From the IMG/VR virus record IMGVR_UViG_3300042359_000646, positions 62,001-126,000 of that record: DNA of 64,000 nt. The stretch is one strand, 5' to 3'. The stretch's first letter is position 1. Each line of letters starts with the position of its first letter. A model generated the notes under the pieces. The model was not told the DNA's origin and made no database searches. It saw nothing but the letters and a program-made list of their open reading frames with translations. Source of the DNA: a virus. The translations under genes were made by a program, and so were the position numbers. Positions 33,701 through 41,698 of this stretch are shown piece by piece.

Positions 33701-33734
33701 GTGGTTCAGGAGAAAAGGTATGTCTAGGAAACAT
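30693..33734 (-). CDS. Large virion adhesin with LamG and propeller-like domains
   Basis: 1013 aa. The first ~370 residues contain two ConA-like folds (e.g. LLRVVRKGNVLSIKINELAA and LRLEFSQYAVKVWLNGVLKL). An Ig-like segment follows (~430-510). Residues ~600-900 repeat the FG-GAP/kelch pattern (KVAISEDESNLVYIDDLANT, IWKYETGAWTVIKTI, LSFNANYDLLVGSPNE), a beta propeller. It ends with a lectin-type tail (LTTAEIQSIETNIYEYLGL). Probably a tail fibre or baseplate adhesin. Overlaps the next minus-strand gene start by one base. Confidence 0.7.
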   Translation of the reverse strand: MFPRHTFSPEPLQLTETEQNYLPTPLDVYDSSTISYTTSSTSYSSVTNKYDFSFFGQFYPSGVINQTLFTVADEFTFTIISDVLVIKRQIASAVFETISTGLTFTTLTWSLLRVVRKGNVLSIKINELAATLVFNYKIQSGTFKIGNFTGDVKNIGYKNVAIPWLLSISAEVFDSALVDYEPSDNQICYLKYADEIGNFTKLTDTTTNDYKTQTKLITPNSLIIQSARLLTSSFTVELRFLSANIGANVELLSYWDSPNLSFFVRKLDNLFKFGRLNSNTINLQDIGTFDPSEPVQVLRLEFSQYAVKVWLNGVLKLTTTLQIKLPSYKFWFNSSKYQAPTGNFSLISFSVWESVTNLDQYFPQVATLLPQAKVEQFYPIKFRNKTSSNFQGIFSRRIFSVAGATSVAPNSTTTYTITQTGSYSDSTTYFVSLLIPNNSDWQTNEATLNVSTVSVAPNSLTATFQLVLSNFAVRPARTPITIRISNSTYYQDYEVSLNESRTFGITNISGYLDGYFAKSSVTSGTIPNLTSTANATTSSTLETSLLYGKTYNIASSGQKINLASQVVGVRTLFFVYRELAAKSYRKYVGSSSGYTFNGGSGTQLVGALQFNEGDFVKVSTQSGRFSKVAISEDESNLVYIDDLANTVKVVRRISGIWAFGSAVTLPLTSGDAAALANASLQINSTGDLICIGVKNSNLGEGRVLHFTRTGVATWTSTLNLGQTSPVPYIDGFGLAALVKDDNTALLASVQGSNNIYKFTSTAGIYNTTPSNVFNFFGKKILGNSSLSRWAAQDNSGNVRVFDSDTLTQTITGATLDFALKGDYLATANFANEVKIWKYETGAWTVIKTITSATTNFGYSLSFNANYDLLVGSPNESTSFLYFFSDNWTTPKSFISTGLYGYANALAAYSVLISNYTDQLEFYSSDGASISQIITDVRQKKASTPLDSNLDSTDAQVLVFSSSSALTVDSIASDVNGLFLGCLLYNRQLTTAEIQSIETNIYEYLGLAERSLYS

Positions 33735-34087
33735 TAGATAGTTACAATCTCATTAACAAATCCATACGCAACAATAGCTCCAGTAGTTGCAGCCCAAGCT
33801 TTTATAACTACCGAACCTGTATAAACTAAGCCATTTATCACAGGCACAAGACCTCTGCCAGCAGGAATTGTAAGAGGAATTAAATTAGTAGAGCCAGTTC
33901 CGCCAATTGCAAGAGTTACAAGCACATCATTCGCACTATTATTGCAAAATGCGACCCAACATTCGTGCAAATTTGTCGGATGACTCGTATGAATCGTGTT
34001 AGCCGAACCTGATGTAGTGGCGTTGATAGGAATACCAATTCCATTTGTGCTTCCACTTAAGATTATTTTCTGGAAAGAATCAGCCAT
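33734..34087 (-). CDS. Small beta-sandwich virion protein
   Basis: 117 aa. Begins FQKIILSGSTNGIGIPI and continues LHECWVAFCNNSANDVLVTL, then LIPLTIPAGRGL: the pattern of a single-domain beta-sandwich found on phage tails and capsids. Coupled to the 1013 aa adhesin (stop and start overlap), so likely an accessory of that fibre. Confidence 0.5.
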   Translation of the reverse strand: MADSFQKIILSGSTNGIGIPINATTSGSANTIHTSHPTNLHECWVAFCNNSANDVLVTLAIGGTGSTNLIPLTIPAGRGLVPVINGLVYTGSVVIKAWAATTGAIVAYGFVNEIVTI

Positions 34088-34187
34088 TTTTTATATTTAC
34101 TCATCTATATGTAGATATCATACCGTAAAATACAAAGTCATCTATTAGTAAAAATATTTTATTAGGTGTGGGATTAGTATTTTTATG

Positions 34188-34198
34188 TGCTATAGTGG
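34188..34198 (+). promoter_or_regulatory. TGCTATAGTGG promoter, copy C
   Basis: Identical 11-mer to 26244-26254, 29 bp before the ATG at 34228. Upstream at 34143-34183 are three ATTAG units, two joined to runs of A or T (ATTAGTAAAAAT, ATTAGTATTTTT), possible operators. Confidence 0.5.
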
Positions 34199-34227
34199 GT
34201 ACAAGTAAAAATTACCTACTAATTAAT

Positions 34228-35049
34228 ATGGAAACAGTAAGTCCTGTCATTGTCGAAGATATTGAGTTATATGTAAGTGCCGACGGGCAAGAATCAGGAA
34301 TGTCCATCAGTGCATTAGCTCGGTTTATTGGTAAGACTGAAGCTAGTCTGCGTACAAGAATTTTGTCTAATATTGACAAGTCAGATGAAGACCGTGCAAA
34401 ACCCCTACCAAAAACCTTAGAACCCTTTGCTGGTAAGGCTTTTAGCACCGTGCTTGCTGGAGTAAATGGTGCTAAGATTGTTCCTGCTAAAACTTGCGAA
34501 GCTCTTATTTTTTACTATGCTTTTGAGAAACAAGATTCTCAGGCGCTATTTGCATATAGAAAATTTGCACAAAAAGGTCTGCACCAGTGGATTAAAGAGG
34601 CAACTAACAGTATTGAAGATAGAAACGATTCTAGGTTGCTTGCTACTGTGCAAGAAATTCTCTCTGAAGTTCGCGGTCTTAAAGAAGTTTCAAAACGATA
34701 CACCGCAATTCGTGAAAAGACTTCAACATACATGACTGGCACAGATGAGTTGTTAAATTTATTGGAAGACAATTCTGGTATGCTGCCCAGCGCCCATGAT
34801 GGTTTATTTACAGATGGCAAGATGTCTCTTGAAGCTTGGTTATATTACAAAAAAGATGGTTTGACTCTTCCTCGACCACTATTCAGACGACTTGCAAGCA
34901 TTGTTGCTGAAACATATCGCTCTTTGGTTAAAGATGACCCTGAAAAACGCCATTGCATTGTCGCTGGCAAGAAAAAATATAATGTGTCTGTGTATTCTGA
35001 GATTCATTTTCCTATTTTGCAAGTTGCTTTAAATAAGGTTATGGCTTAG
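34228..35049 (+). CDS. Putative phage antirepressor-like regulator
   Basis: 273 aa from ATG 34228, with no Shine-Dalgarno. The N-terminal region (SGMSISALARFIGKTEASLR) reads as a helix-turn-helix followed by an Ala/Ile-rich helix; ALFAYRKFAQKGLHQWIKEA resembles a block found in cyanobacterial and phage KilA/antirepressor-type proteins. Shares its promoter element with cassette gene 26288. Likely a transcriptional or lysis-lysogeny regulator; assignment is tentative. Confidence 0.4.
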   Translation: METVSPVIVEDIELYVSADGQESGMSISALARFIGKTEASLRTRILSNIDKSDEDRAKPLPKTLEPFAGKAFSTVLAGVNGAKIVPAKTCEALIFYYAFEKQDSQALFAYRKFAQKGLHQWIKEATNSIEDRNDSRLLATVQEILSEVRGLKEVSKRYTAIREKTSTYMTGTDELLNLLEDNSGMLPSAHDGLFTDGKMSLEAWLYYKKDGLTLPRPLFRRLASIVAETYRSLVKDDPEKRHCIVAGKKKYNVSVYSEIHFPILQVALNKVMA

Positions 35050-35052
35050 ATT

Positions 35053-35328
35053 ATGAAAAATTCAGTAATTCTTGACATGTATTTAAAAAGTTGTTTAGGA
35101 GTTGTTGGTGAACGGAAAGATGTTTCTTGTGAAATTGTAAAATCGCCTGAAGCTATACGCCTTACTCGTAAAGTGCGTACTACTGATGGCAAGACCTACA
35201 ACTTGCAAATAACTTATACTCCTGAAGAGTTTTCCACAAAACCAGACCGCAAAAAGATGCAAAGTAGCGTTGATATGAATGTTGGTAGATTACTCTACAA
35301 ACTTATGAATCCGCAATCTGAATTTTAG
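35053..35328 (+). CDS. Small hypothetical protein
   Basis: 91 aa, 3 nt after the regulator gene and probably in its operon. Beta strands (AIRLTRKVRTTDGKTYNLQI) and a C-terminal helix (SSVDMNVGRLLYKLMN). Its end overlaps the convergent resolvase gene by 26 bp. Unknown. Confidence 0.5.
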   Translation: MKNSVILDMYLKSCLGVVGERKDVSCEIVKSPEAIRLTRKVRTTDGKTYNLQITYTPEEFSTKPDRKKMQSSVDMNVGRLLYKLMNPQSEF

Positions 35329-35788
35329 TTTTGTAAATGTGACAAAGCGCCACTGCCGTACTATCCGCGCAGTGGTTGTCTCTTAAAGGGAACTTACGTT
35401 CTGGAAATACTTTTTCAACTGCATCAATCACCTGCTGCTTATCTGCTCCACCCCCCGATGTAACTGCTTTTTTTACTTCGGTAGGCTTATAACAAAACTC
35501 AGCTAATTCATATTTATACGACAAATACCTAAGTACCCCAATTACTTGATTCAACTTTGCCCCAGTCGCGCCTTTCATTACAGGGTCTTCAAAAATGTAA
35601 GTGTTTGGTTTATATTGTTTAACTAGTTGCTTGAAATGTGTCGCTATTTCACTAAGATTCTCAGAGATAGTTTTGCCAGTTGTGACAAAATTTTCAGCAT
35701 ACAATAACTTCAGATTTTCTTTTTCTGCCTCTATTACAGAAAATCCGAGATTGCGGTATCCTATGTCACAAGAAAGCAAAATGGTCAT
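35303..35788 (-). CDS. RuvC-type Holliday junction resolvase
   Basis: 161 aa. RuvC RNase H fold with all acidic sites: LLSCDIGYRNLGFSVI (Asp8), YIFEDPVM (Glu), and DNHCADSTAVALCH (C-terminal Asp, with His and Asp). TEVKKAVTSGGGADKQQV matches the RuvC 'PxxVKkxvtGxGxAdKxQV' block. It would resolve branched DNA before packaging. A minus-strand gene among plus-strand ones; it has a TCTTTTTCTG motif (35718-35727) within the coding sequence. Confidence 0.82.
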   Translation of the reverse strand: MTILLSCDIGYRNLGFSVIEAEKENLKLLYAENFVTTGKTISENLSEIATHFKQLVKQYKPNTYIFEDPVMKGATGAKLNQVIGVLRYLSYKYELAEFCYKPTEVKKAVTSGGGADKQQVIDAVEKVFPERKFPLRDNHCADSTAVALCHIYKTKIQIADS

Positions 35789-35822
35789 AATAGTAAAATA
35801 TAAATAATAACAAGCCTAACAC

Positions 35823-36728
35823 ATGACACTATCGCTCGATTATATCGCAGACAACGCACTTCCATGCCGCAGTTATCTTGACTTCACTAATGTTGCATAT
35901 AGTAGCGTGAGTGGGTCAACTTTCACTCAGCTAAATTTAATTGGCAACACAGATTACGACTTTATCTCTACAGGCGCACTAAACTTTCCGCAACGAGGTG
36001 TTGAAGGGATAACGTTTACTTCTACCCAGAAATTATCTCCTCGCGTCTCAGACATCATTTCTGGCGCTTCTGGCTACTCTTTACTTGTCGTATCTAAAAA
36101 TTCAGCTAATTCATTACTAAAAGTTGGCAAAACCAACCCAAATCTACCCAAACTGCTCGAAATTGACTACACTACTACGAATTTTGCACAGAATTACTCA
36201 CGACTCAACGTTTCTGACCGAGAATTGACTCTTGGCGACCTCGAAACTACTCAAGTCTGCCTACTTTCGCATGATGTTGTTACTGGAGTGACAAATACAT
36301 CGATAAATTTAGCTGATTTTCAACAAAACACCAAACTTGATGCTGGATATATGTTACCAAACTTGTCGTCATTTGTTTTAGGCGAAGGATTTGGCGGTGA
36401 GCTGCTTAATTTCTTGCTTTTTGTGCCAGCTATCGATAATGTGCATCTTTTGGAGCTTGGACGACGAGTATCGGACTATATTCCGCAATCAGAGCTAAAA
36501 TTTGACAAGCTGCTGCTGACAACTGAGAGTGAACTAGAATTGGCGACCTCACTTCTTTCTGCACCCCGAATCGTGTACAATCTGCCCCTAAAAATAAAAA
36601 ACCTAGAGACAAATAGCGCTTTAGGTTTCGATAGTAATTTAATTGTGCTTGCAACTTATGTTTGGGATAATTTAGAAGATTCCCAGTGGAACAATTTATC
36701 TGAAAATCTTTGGAATAATCTTGGTTAA
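35823..36728 (+). CDS. Tail-fibre-like protein with ConA-like fold
   Basis: 301 aa. N-terminal strands (YIADNALPCRSYLDFTNVAY) and a middle that resembles the lectin fold of other proteins here (GYSLLVVSKNSANSLLKVG, LLNFLLFVPAIDNVHLLEL). The C-terminus is Trp/Asn-rich (WDNLEDSQWNNLSENLWNNLG). Probably virion. It is plus strand, opposite to most virion genes nearby, and converges on the 36732 gene. Confidence 0.5.
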   Translation: MTLSLDYIADNALPCRSYLDFTNVAYSSVSGSTFTQLNLIGNTDYDFISTGALNFPQRGVEGITFTSTQKLSPRVSDIISGASGYSLLVVSKNSANSLLKVGKTNPNLPKLLEIDYTTTNFAQNYSRLNVSDRELTLGDLETTQVCLLSHDVVTGVTNTSINLADFQQNTKLDAGYMLPNLSSFVLGEGFGGELLNFLLFVPAIDNVHLLELGRRVSDYIPQSELKFDKLLLTTESELELATSLLSAPRIVYNLPLKIKNLETNSALGFDSNLIVLATYVWDNLEDSQWNNLSENLWNNLG

Positions 36729-36731
36729 TTT

Positions 36732-37487
36732 TTAGTATATGAATCCGTTGTAACGGCGCACTTTGAAATTAGCGAAAGGAGATTCAGCTTTATTATTATT
36801 ACTTACAGTAGGAGGTAAACCATTAGTTTGATATGTTCCTGCTGGAGCATTTCTTAACTGCACCTTTCTACGTTTTTGTGAAAGAGTCCCAATTTGTTCT
36901 TGCCCAACACCTTGAGTAGTGCGATTAGCTAAAGGGTATGGTTGAGAATTGCCAGATTGAGTTTGTCCACTAGCGTTAGGGACAGTGATAGCTGTAGTAT
37001 CAATAGTTTGTTGACTTGCAGGGGGAGGTGTTGTTATTACACCGTTCTGAGTAGGTTGTGGTCTTTGAACTGGCTGAGCCGCAGGTAACTGAGCTTGTGG
37101 TTTAGGCGCGTTTGGAGTAAATGGCTGATTGTTAATCGGTGTCTGGGTTACATTTGTAGCTGAAGCATTTGTAGTAGCAGGTAAAAGAGCCTGATTACCA
37201 ACTTGACCAGCTTTACGTGCTTGCCAAGCATTTCTTAGGCTTGCACCACCATAACCAGCAGCTCCACCTAATGCTGCACCTCCAGCCACTTGACCAGCAA
37301 GATTGCCAATTGATTTGTCATCACTGCCAAGATAATTAATAGCACCAACACCTGCACCGATGCCAGCACCAATTTTAGCCGCACCACCAGAAGTAGATAA
37401 TGCTTTGCCAGCTAATCCTGCCCAATCAAAAGGTGCAAAATTTGCATTTTTATATTTAGTTGCTCTTGCGTATGCTGAAATTCTCAT
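36732..37487 (-). CDS. Gly-zipper / Pro-Gln-rich virion protein with shared N-terminus
   Basis: 251 aa. N-terminus MRISAYARATKYKNANFAPF resembles that of the 45151 protein. Residues ~25-90 are Gly/Ala-rich helices (GAAKIGAGIGAGVGAINYL, GQVAGGAALGGAAGYGG) like membrane-inserting glycine zippers. The rest is Pro/Gln/Thr low complexity. Composition fits an internal or ejected virion protein. No family recognised. Confidence 0.55.
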   Translation of the reverse strand: MRISAYARATKYKNANFAPFDWAGLAGKALSTSGGAAKIGAGIGAGVGAINYLGSDDKSIGNLAGQVAGGAALGGAAGYGGASLRNAWQARKAGQVGNQALLPATTNASATNVTQTPINNQPFTPNAPKPQAQLPAAQPVQRPQPTQNGVITTPPPASQQTIDTTAITVPNASGQTQSGNSQPYPLANRTTQGVGQEQIGTLSQKRRKVQLRNAPAGTYQTNGLPPTVSNNNKAESPFANFKVRRYNGFIY

Positions 37488-37505
37488 GTTTTAGGCAGTA
37501 AATTG

Positions 37506-37946
37506 CTAAAGTAATGTATCTATTGTATCCTGTAGACTCAAAGAATCAAAACCAGCAGCCACGTACATAGGCACTTTTACTGTTGGTTGCCAGTTAGGGT
37601 CAGGTTCAGTTTGTGCCATTAATGCACCTAAAGCTTGAGCAGTTTGAGGCGACATCATACCACCAACAACAAGGGTGGTGATGTTATCCTGAATAAATCC
37701 AATATCTCCATTTTGAAGGGCAGGAATCAAGCCTTGCCTGTAGGTTAAGCTCTCGCTAATAGGGAGCTTTTCATTGTCAGGGATAAGTGTGAAAGCCTCT
37801 CTAATATCAATTAGTTTTGGCACGTCAAGCCTAGGTACTGTGTTAACAACTTCCACTTCAGTTGCTAACAGATAACTCCACAAATCATTGGGATTTGTGA
37901 TGTTTAGGGCTTCAGATTGAGAAAGAATCCACTGTCGTTTGTTCAT
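37506..37946 (-). CDS. Hypothetical virion-block protein
   Basis: 146 aa. Helical start (MNKRQWILSQSEALNI), then LDVPKLIDIREAFTLIPDNE and MSPQTAQALGALMAQTEPD, which may be a folded helical domain. Between the Gly-zipper protein and the SGNH hydrolase. Unknown. Confidence 0.5.
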   Translation of the reverse strand: MNKRQWILSQSEALNITNPNDLWSYLLATEVEVVNTVPRLDVPKLIDIREAFTLIPDNEKLPISESLTYRQGLIPALQNGDIGFIQDNITTLVVGGMMSPQTAQALGALMAQTEPDPNWQPTVKVPMYVAAGFDSLSLQDTIDTLL

Positions 37947-37969
37947 TTATGTTGTTATTTCCATACTAT

Positions 37970-39262
37970 TTAATTTAAAAGAGAACTAACAATCCGCCCA
38001 GCCAAATTATAGTAGCCAGCAAGAGATAAATGGCTTTTATCTGTGCCAGACAGATACCAATTTTGAGATGTCATCTCCGAGGCGTTTGTCAATTCTGTAA
38101 TATCTACCACGCTCATCCGAGGATTGTTTGAAACATAATCCTTGGATGCATTCCTGTAGTTTATTAATTTAGAATCATCAGGAGTACTCACTGGATGAGA
38201 TGGGACGACTAACCAAAATAATTGCTCAATAGCCCACCCTTGAGAAAGCCAAACTGCCTCAAATCGAGTTACTAAAGCATCCAAGTTGTCCGCAAAAGCT
38301 GAAGCGCTGCTCCCATCACTAATAGCTTTACTACCTACACTTGCAAGCACCTCATTGCGGTCGTTCAAACCACTACTGACCCAGATTACAACAATAGGAA
38401 CTAAACCTTGAGCTTCTTGCAATCTTCTTGCTTCTTTAAAGCAAGTAATGATAGTAGCATCTGGGGTTGACTGGAATCCCGCAGCCATACCTCTTAAAGA
38501 TTGCCCCCCTACCCCATGCATAGTATGGACACTACAGCCCCTTATCCTATTATTAATTTCAATGCGATTATACAAAGCAAAAACAGCGCCAGTAGAAGTA
38601 GCTTGACTTGGTAGCCACCATCTGCAAGATGTATTTCGATTCATAGTGCTAGTCGTTCGTCCTGACGGAATATCAATTACCCCATAAGCTAATGAATCAG
38701 AAGCTCCTACACAAGAAAAACTCGCAATAGCGCCTAAATTATAAAATGGCGACTCCTCACTCCTAAATTGAGCGCCATTAATAGCCCCACCATTTGTAGC
38801 AAACAACCCAAAGCAGTAATGCCCCTTAAATGCGCCATTGATATCCCATGTACCAGTTTTGTCCAAGACGATGCCATTACTACCCCTAAATGCGTTTACT
38901 CCAGAGGGGGGGATGTACGCATACTGCTGAGTACCCATAGGCAAAGCCCAACTATCTGCAAAAAAGCTAGGCGCACCTGTTGTTTGTCCATTGATGTTAT
39001 TGTTGCCGCCATTCAAAGAGCTATAAAAATAGCCCTGTCCAGTACCGTTCCCATTGTTGTTGTTCGCGCTTATCCATCCTGTTGCGTACAACCCAAATTG
39101 ATTTGAGAGCGCATCTTGAAAACCCTCATCCCATCCGTGTCCACCTAAAAGTTGATTGCTATCACCAATCATTAAAAAATCAATACGCCTATAAGCAGCT
39201 TGTTTTACAGCCCATTTTGTTGTTTGTTGCTCACTATCCCTCAATAATCTTTTAGCAAACAT
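37970..39262 (-). CDS. SGNH/GDSL-type hydrolase on the virion
   Basis: 430 aa. FLMIGDSNQ (nucleophile Ser35), a Gly/Asn-rich insertion at ~60-95, a GLNDRNE block (GxND, block III) and DKSHLSLAGY (Asp408 and His411, block V). These are the four parts of an SGNH esterase; the likely role is to deacetylate or de-esterify host surface polysaccharide during adsorption. Overlaps the next minus gene by one base (39262), so co-translated with it. Confidence 0.75.
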   Translation of the reverse strand: MFAKRLLRDSEQQTTKWAVKQAAYRRIDFLMIGDSNQLLGGHGWDEGFQDALSNQFGLYATGWISANNNNGNGTGQGYFYSSLNGGNNNINGQTTGAPSFFADSWALPMGTQQYAYIPPSGVNAFRGSNGIVLDKTGTWDINGAFKGHYCFGLFATNGGAINGAQFRSEESPFYNLGAIASFSCVGASDSLAYGVIDIPSGRTTSTMNRNTSCRWWLPSQATSTGAVFALYNRIEINNRIRGCSVHTMHGVGGQSLRGMAAGFQSTPDATIITCFKEARRLQEAQGLVPIVVIWVSSGLNDRNEVLASVGSKAISDGSSASAFADNLDALVTRFEAVWLSQGWAIEQLFWLVVPSHPVSTPDDSKLINYRNASKDYVSNNPRMSVVDITELTNASEMTSQNWYLSGTDKSHLSLAGYYNLAGRIVSSLLN

Positions 39263-40404
39263 CAGTACACCTCACAACTAGCTTTTGCTGTCATTGTTTC
39301 AGAGTTGGCAGCAGGGGTAAAAGCTGCATTACAGCGCAAGTAAAACCATAGGCTAGTAGCTTCTAGAGGAGTGATAAATTTGATGTTTTTGGCAACCGCA
39401 AACACCTTATCTCCAATCACAGTAATAATCAGTGGATACCCATCAGCAGGAGTAGCAGTATTAGGGAGTGTAGCTGTGAGCAGTGAATTATCAGATACTG
39501 ATGCGCCCGTTACTTGGGTATCAGCTTCAGTTGTAAAAAAACGTACTGAAAGCGCCATATTTGTAGGGATAGCGGTGATATCAATAATCACTTGAAAATC
39601 ATTTATAAATAATGATTCTCCAACAGCCCCTACATTAGCAAATACACCTCTACCACCATAACTATCCCCTATTGAGTATTGTGCAAGACCAGAGGTGCGA
39701 GTGATTAGGGCTGATGTTAGTTCTTTTACTTTTGGGGTAAAAGGGGTAAGTGCTGATAGTTGTGCAGCAGGGAGGACTACAGGTACTGAACTAGCGGCTA
39801 AGGCTTGTCCTAGGGCTGGTGTCTTACTATCTATAGAAGTAAGAGAAGCATTTCCAGTTGTTTGATTCGCTGCTGTAGATACACCCGCAACGCTTACTTG
39901 TGAAGTATTTGCCGCCGCTCTTAAAGCTACTGTAGCTGTACCTGTGACGGCTGCAAGAGCGCTCAATCTAAATTTTGCGTGTCCTATAACTTCAATCTGC
40001 CAAATCCCCACAGACGCGCTTGGAATAGTAGCACTATTCGTACCTGTGACCATATTTTTAAATACGGCATTCGTAGGAGTAACCCAATTAGTCCCATCGG
40101 TGGTGATTTGTGCTGATAGAGCGCCTGTATAAGTTCCAGTTACTTGAATCGTAACTGTACCTTTGCTATCAAGGTCTATAGATACAGTGGAGCCAGCCGT
40201 TGCAGCACCAGTGGGAACTAGATTTTGAGTGGTAATTGTACCTGTTGCAGTTGTATCAGCAACGCCACCAGAACCTATACCTAGCAGACTATTTAACGTA
40301 TCTAGCCTATCTATTTGACTTTGCTCAAGCTTAGCCCCACGCTCAGAATCTAAATACGACTCTAGCCCAGCTTTCTCTGCCGTTAATTTATCTGTGAGCG
40401 ACAT
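39262..40404 (-). CDS. Beta-rich tail/baseplate-associated protein
   Basis: 380 aa. N-terminal helix (TDKLTAEKAGLESYLDSERG), then Thr/Gly-rich beta repeats; GTYTGALSAQITTDGTNWV is typical of phage and bacterial beta-sandwich proteins, followed by VGIWQIEVIGHAKFRLSAL. C-terminal half is another beta domain. Likely structural partner of the SGNH hydrolase. Confidence 0.55.
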   Translation of the reverse strand: MSLTDKLTAEKAGLESYLDSERGAKLEQSQIDRLDTLNSLLGIGSGGVADTTATGTITTQNLVPTGAATAGSTVSIDLDSKGTVTIQVTGTYTGALSAQITTDGTNWVTPTNAVFKNMVTGTNSATIPSASVGIWQIEVIGHAKFRLSALAAVTGTATVALRAAANTSQVSVAGVSTAANQTTGNASLTSIDSKTPALGQALAASSVPVVLPAAQLSALTPFTPKVKELTSALITRTSGLAQYSIGDSYGGRGVFANVGAVGESLFINDFQVIIDITAIPTNMALSVRFFTTEADTQVTGASVSDNSLLTATLPNTATPADGYPLIITVIGDKVFAVAKNIKFITPLEATSLWFYLRCNAAFTPAANSETMTAKASCEVY

Positions 40405-40453
40405 CCGCTTACCAATTTATTAATTTTCTACTTCTATTGTATACTATTAAAAT

Positions 40454-41311
40454 ATGACAGTAAAAATTGGATATTCCATCAGCGATATTTCAGCAATCAA
40501 GTCACTCCCGACTGCTTTGCTTACAAATGGCTATGCGCGACTGTGTAGGTCTGTCAATGCGTGGTTTAGCTATAATTCCGCCTCTACGGCTACTGCTGAT
40601 GATGTGTCGATATTATTGCCAGCTTCGGGTACAGGACGATGGTTCAAGCTCAAAGCTGACGTAGCTGCGACTGATGTACTTAATTTTAGCGAAGCAGTAG
40701 ATGACCGAGTTGCTTCGCTTATACAAAATAGCTCGACAATTAGTGCTAGTTATAATGACACTGCTAATACACTTACTTTTTCTGTGGTCGGCGCGAGTAT
40801 TGGCGATACGCAGGTTAGTAGTCTTAGCCAAGCAAAAATAACAAATTTAACGAGCGACCTAGCAAGTAAACTTTCAGCAAATCAAAATATTACTGTGTCT
40901 GGGGATGCAACTGGAAGTGGGGCAACAAGCATTACTCTAACACTTACTAATTCTGGTGTAACCGCAGGAAGTTATACGAATGCAAATATCACTGTGGATG
41001 CTAAAGGAAGAGTGACAAGTGCTGCTAATGGCACTGAATCAATTCAAGATGAGATAGCTAATACTTTAGTTGCTGGTACAAATATTTCTTTAAACTACAA
41101 TGACACCGCAGGTACTTTGACTATTAATTCTACTGCTGGAAGTTCTGGCACTAACGTAGAAATTAGAGATGAGGGTATAACATTGACTTCTGCGGCGACA
41201 AGTCTTAATTTTGTGGGTAATGGTGTAGTAGCCTCAAATACTGGAAGCGATGTGACTGTTACAATAGAAGGTAACAAAGCAGGACTTTACGAATTTTTTA
41301 ACCTAATTTAA
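40454..41311 (+). CDS. Tail fibre protein with GRW module and beta-repeat
   Basis: 285 aa. Residues ~30-65 are the GRW module (NAWFSYNSASTATADDVSIL, ending GTGRWFKL). The middle contains NITVSGDATGSGATSITLTL and VTAGSYTNANITVDAKGRVT, a very common phage tail-fibre repeat (GDVTGSG...VDAKGR). The C-terminus repeats a LNYNDTAGTLTI element. Likely a side or tail fibre shaft. Confidence 0.7.
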   Translation: MTVKIGYSISDISAIKSLPTALLTNGYARLCRSVNAWFSYNSASTATADDVSILLPASGTGRWFKLKADVAATDVLNFSEAVDDRVASLIQNSSTISASYNDTANTLTFSVVGASIGDTQVSSLSQAKITNLTSDLASKLSANQNITVSGDATGSGATSITLTLTNSGVTAGSYTNANITVDAKGRVTSAANGTESIQDEIANTLVAGTNISLNYNDTAGTLTINSTAGSSGTNVEIRDEGITLTSAATSLNFVGNGVVASNTGSDVTVTIEGNKAGLYEFFNLI

Positions 41312-41317
41312 ACACAA

Positions 41318-41698
41318 ATGGCAACATCACCAGCATATACAGCAATACCAAGGACAGAAAGAGCAACAATATCTGCGGCTAATACTAATCGGGATGGTAC
41401 TGGCACTATTGTCAACTTATTTACTGCTGGAGCTAATGGTAGCAGGGTAGAGCGAATTACTATTTGTGCTACTGGAACAACTACGGCTGGAATGATTAGA
41501 TTTTATTTATTTGATGGTACAAATACTGATTTATGGTTAGAGGTTAGTGTAAATGCTATAACTCCTAGTGCCACAGTAGAATCATTTTATTCACAATTAG
41601 GTAGCCTTTCTTTTATTCTGTCAAATAGTAAAAGTATTAGAGTATCCACTAATAATGCAGAAAGTTTTAGAATAATTGCTGAAGGAGGGGATTTTTAG
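41318..41698 (+). CDS. Small tail-tip/decoration beta protein
   Basis: 126 aa. Strand order VERITICATGTTTAGMIRFYL, FDGTNTDLWLEVSVNAITPS, then SKSIRVSTNNAESFRIIAEG is typical of small tail or capsid decoration beta sandwiches of phages. The stop overlaps the GTG of the next gene (TAGTG). Confidence 0.6.
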   Translation: MATSPAYTAIPRTERATISAANTNRDGTGTIVNLFTAGANGSRVERITICATGTTTAGMIRFYLFDGTNTDLWLEVSVNAITPSATVESFYSQLGSLSFILSNSKSIRVSTNNAESFRIIAEGGDF

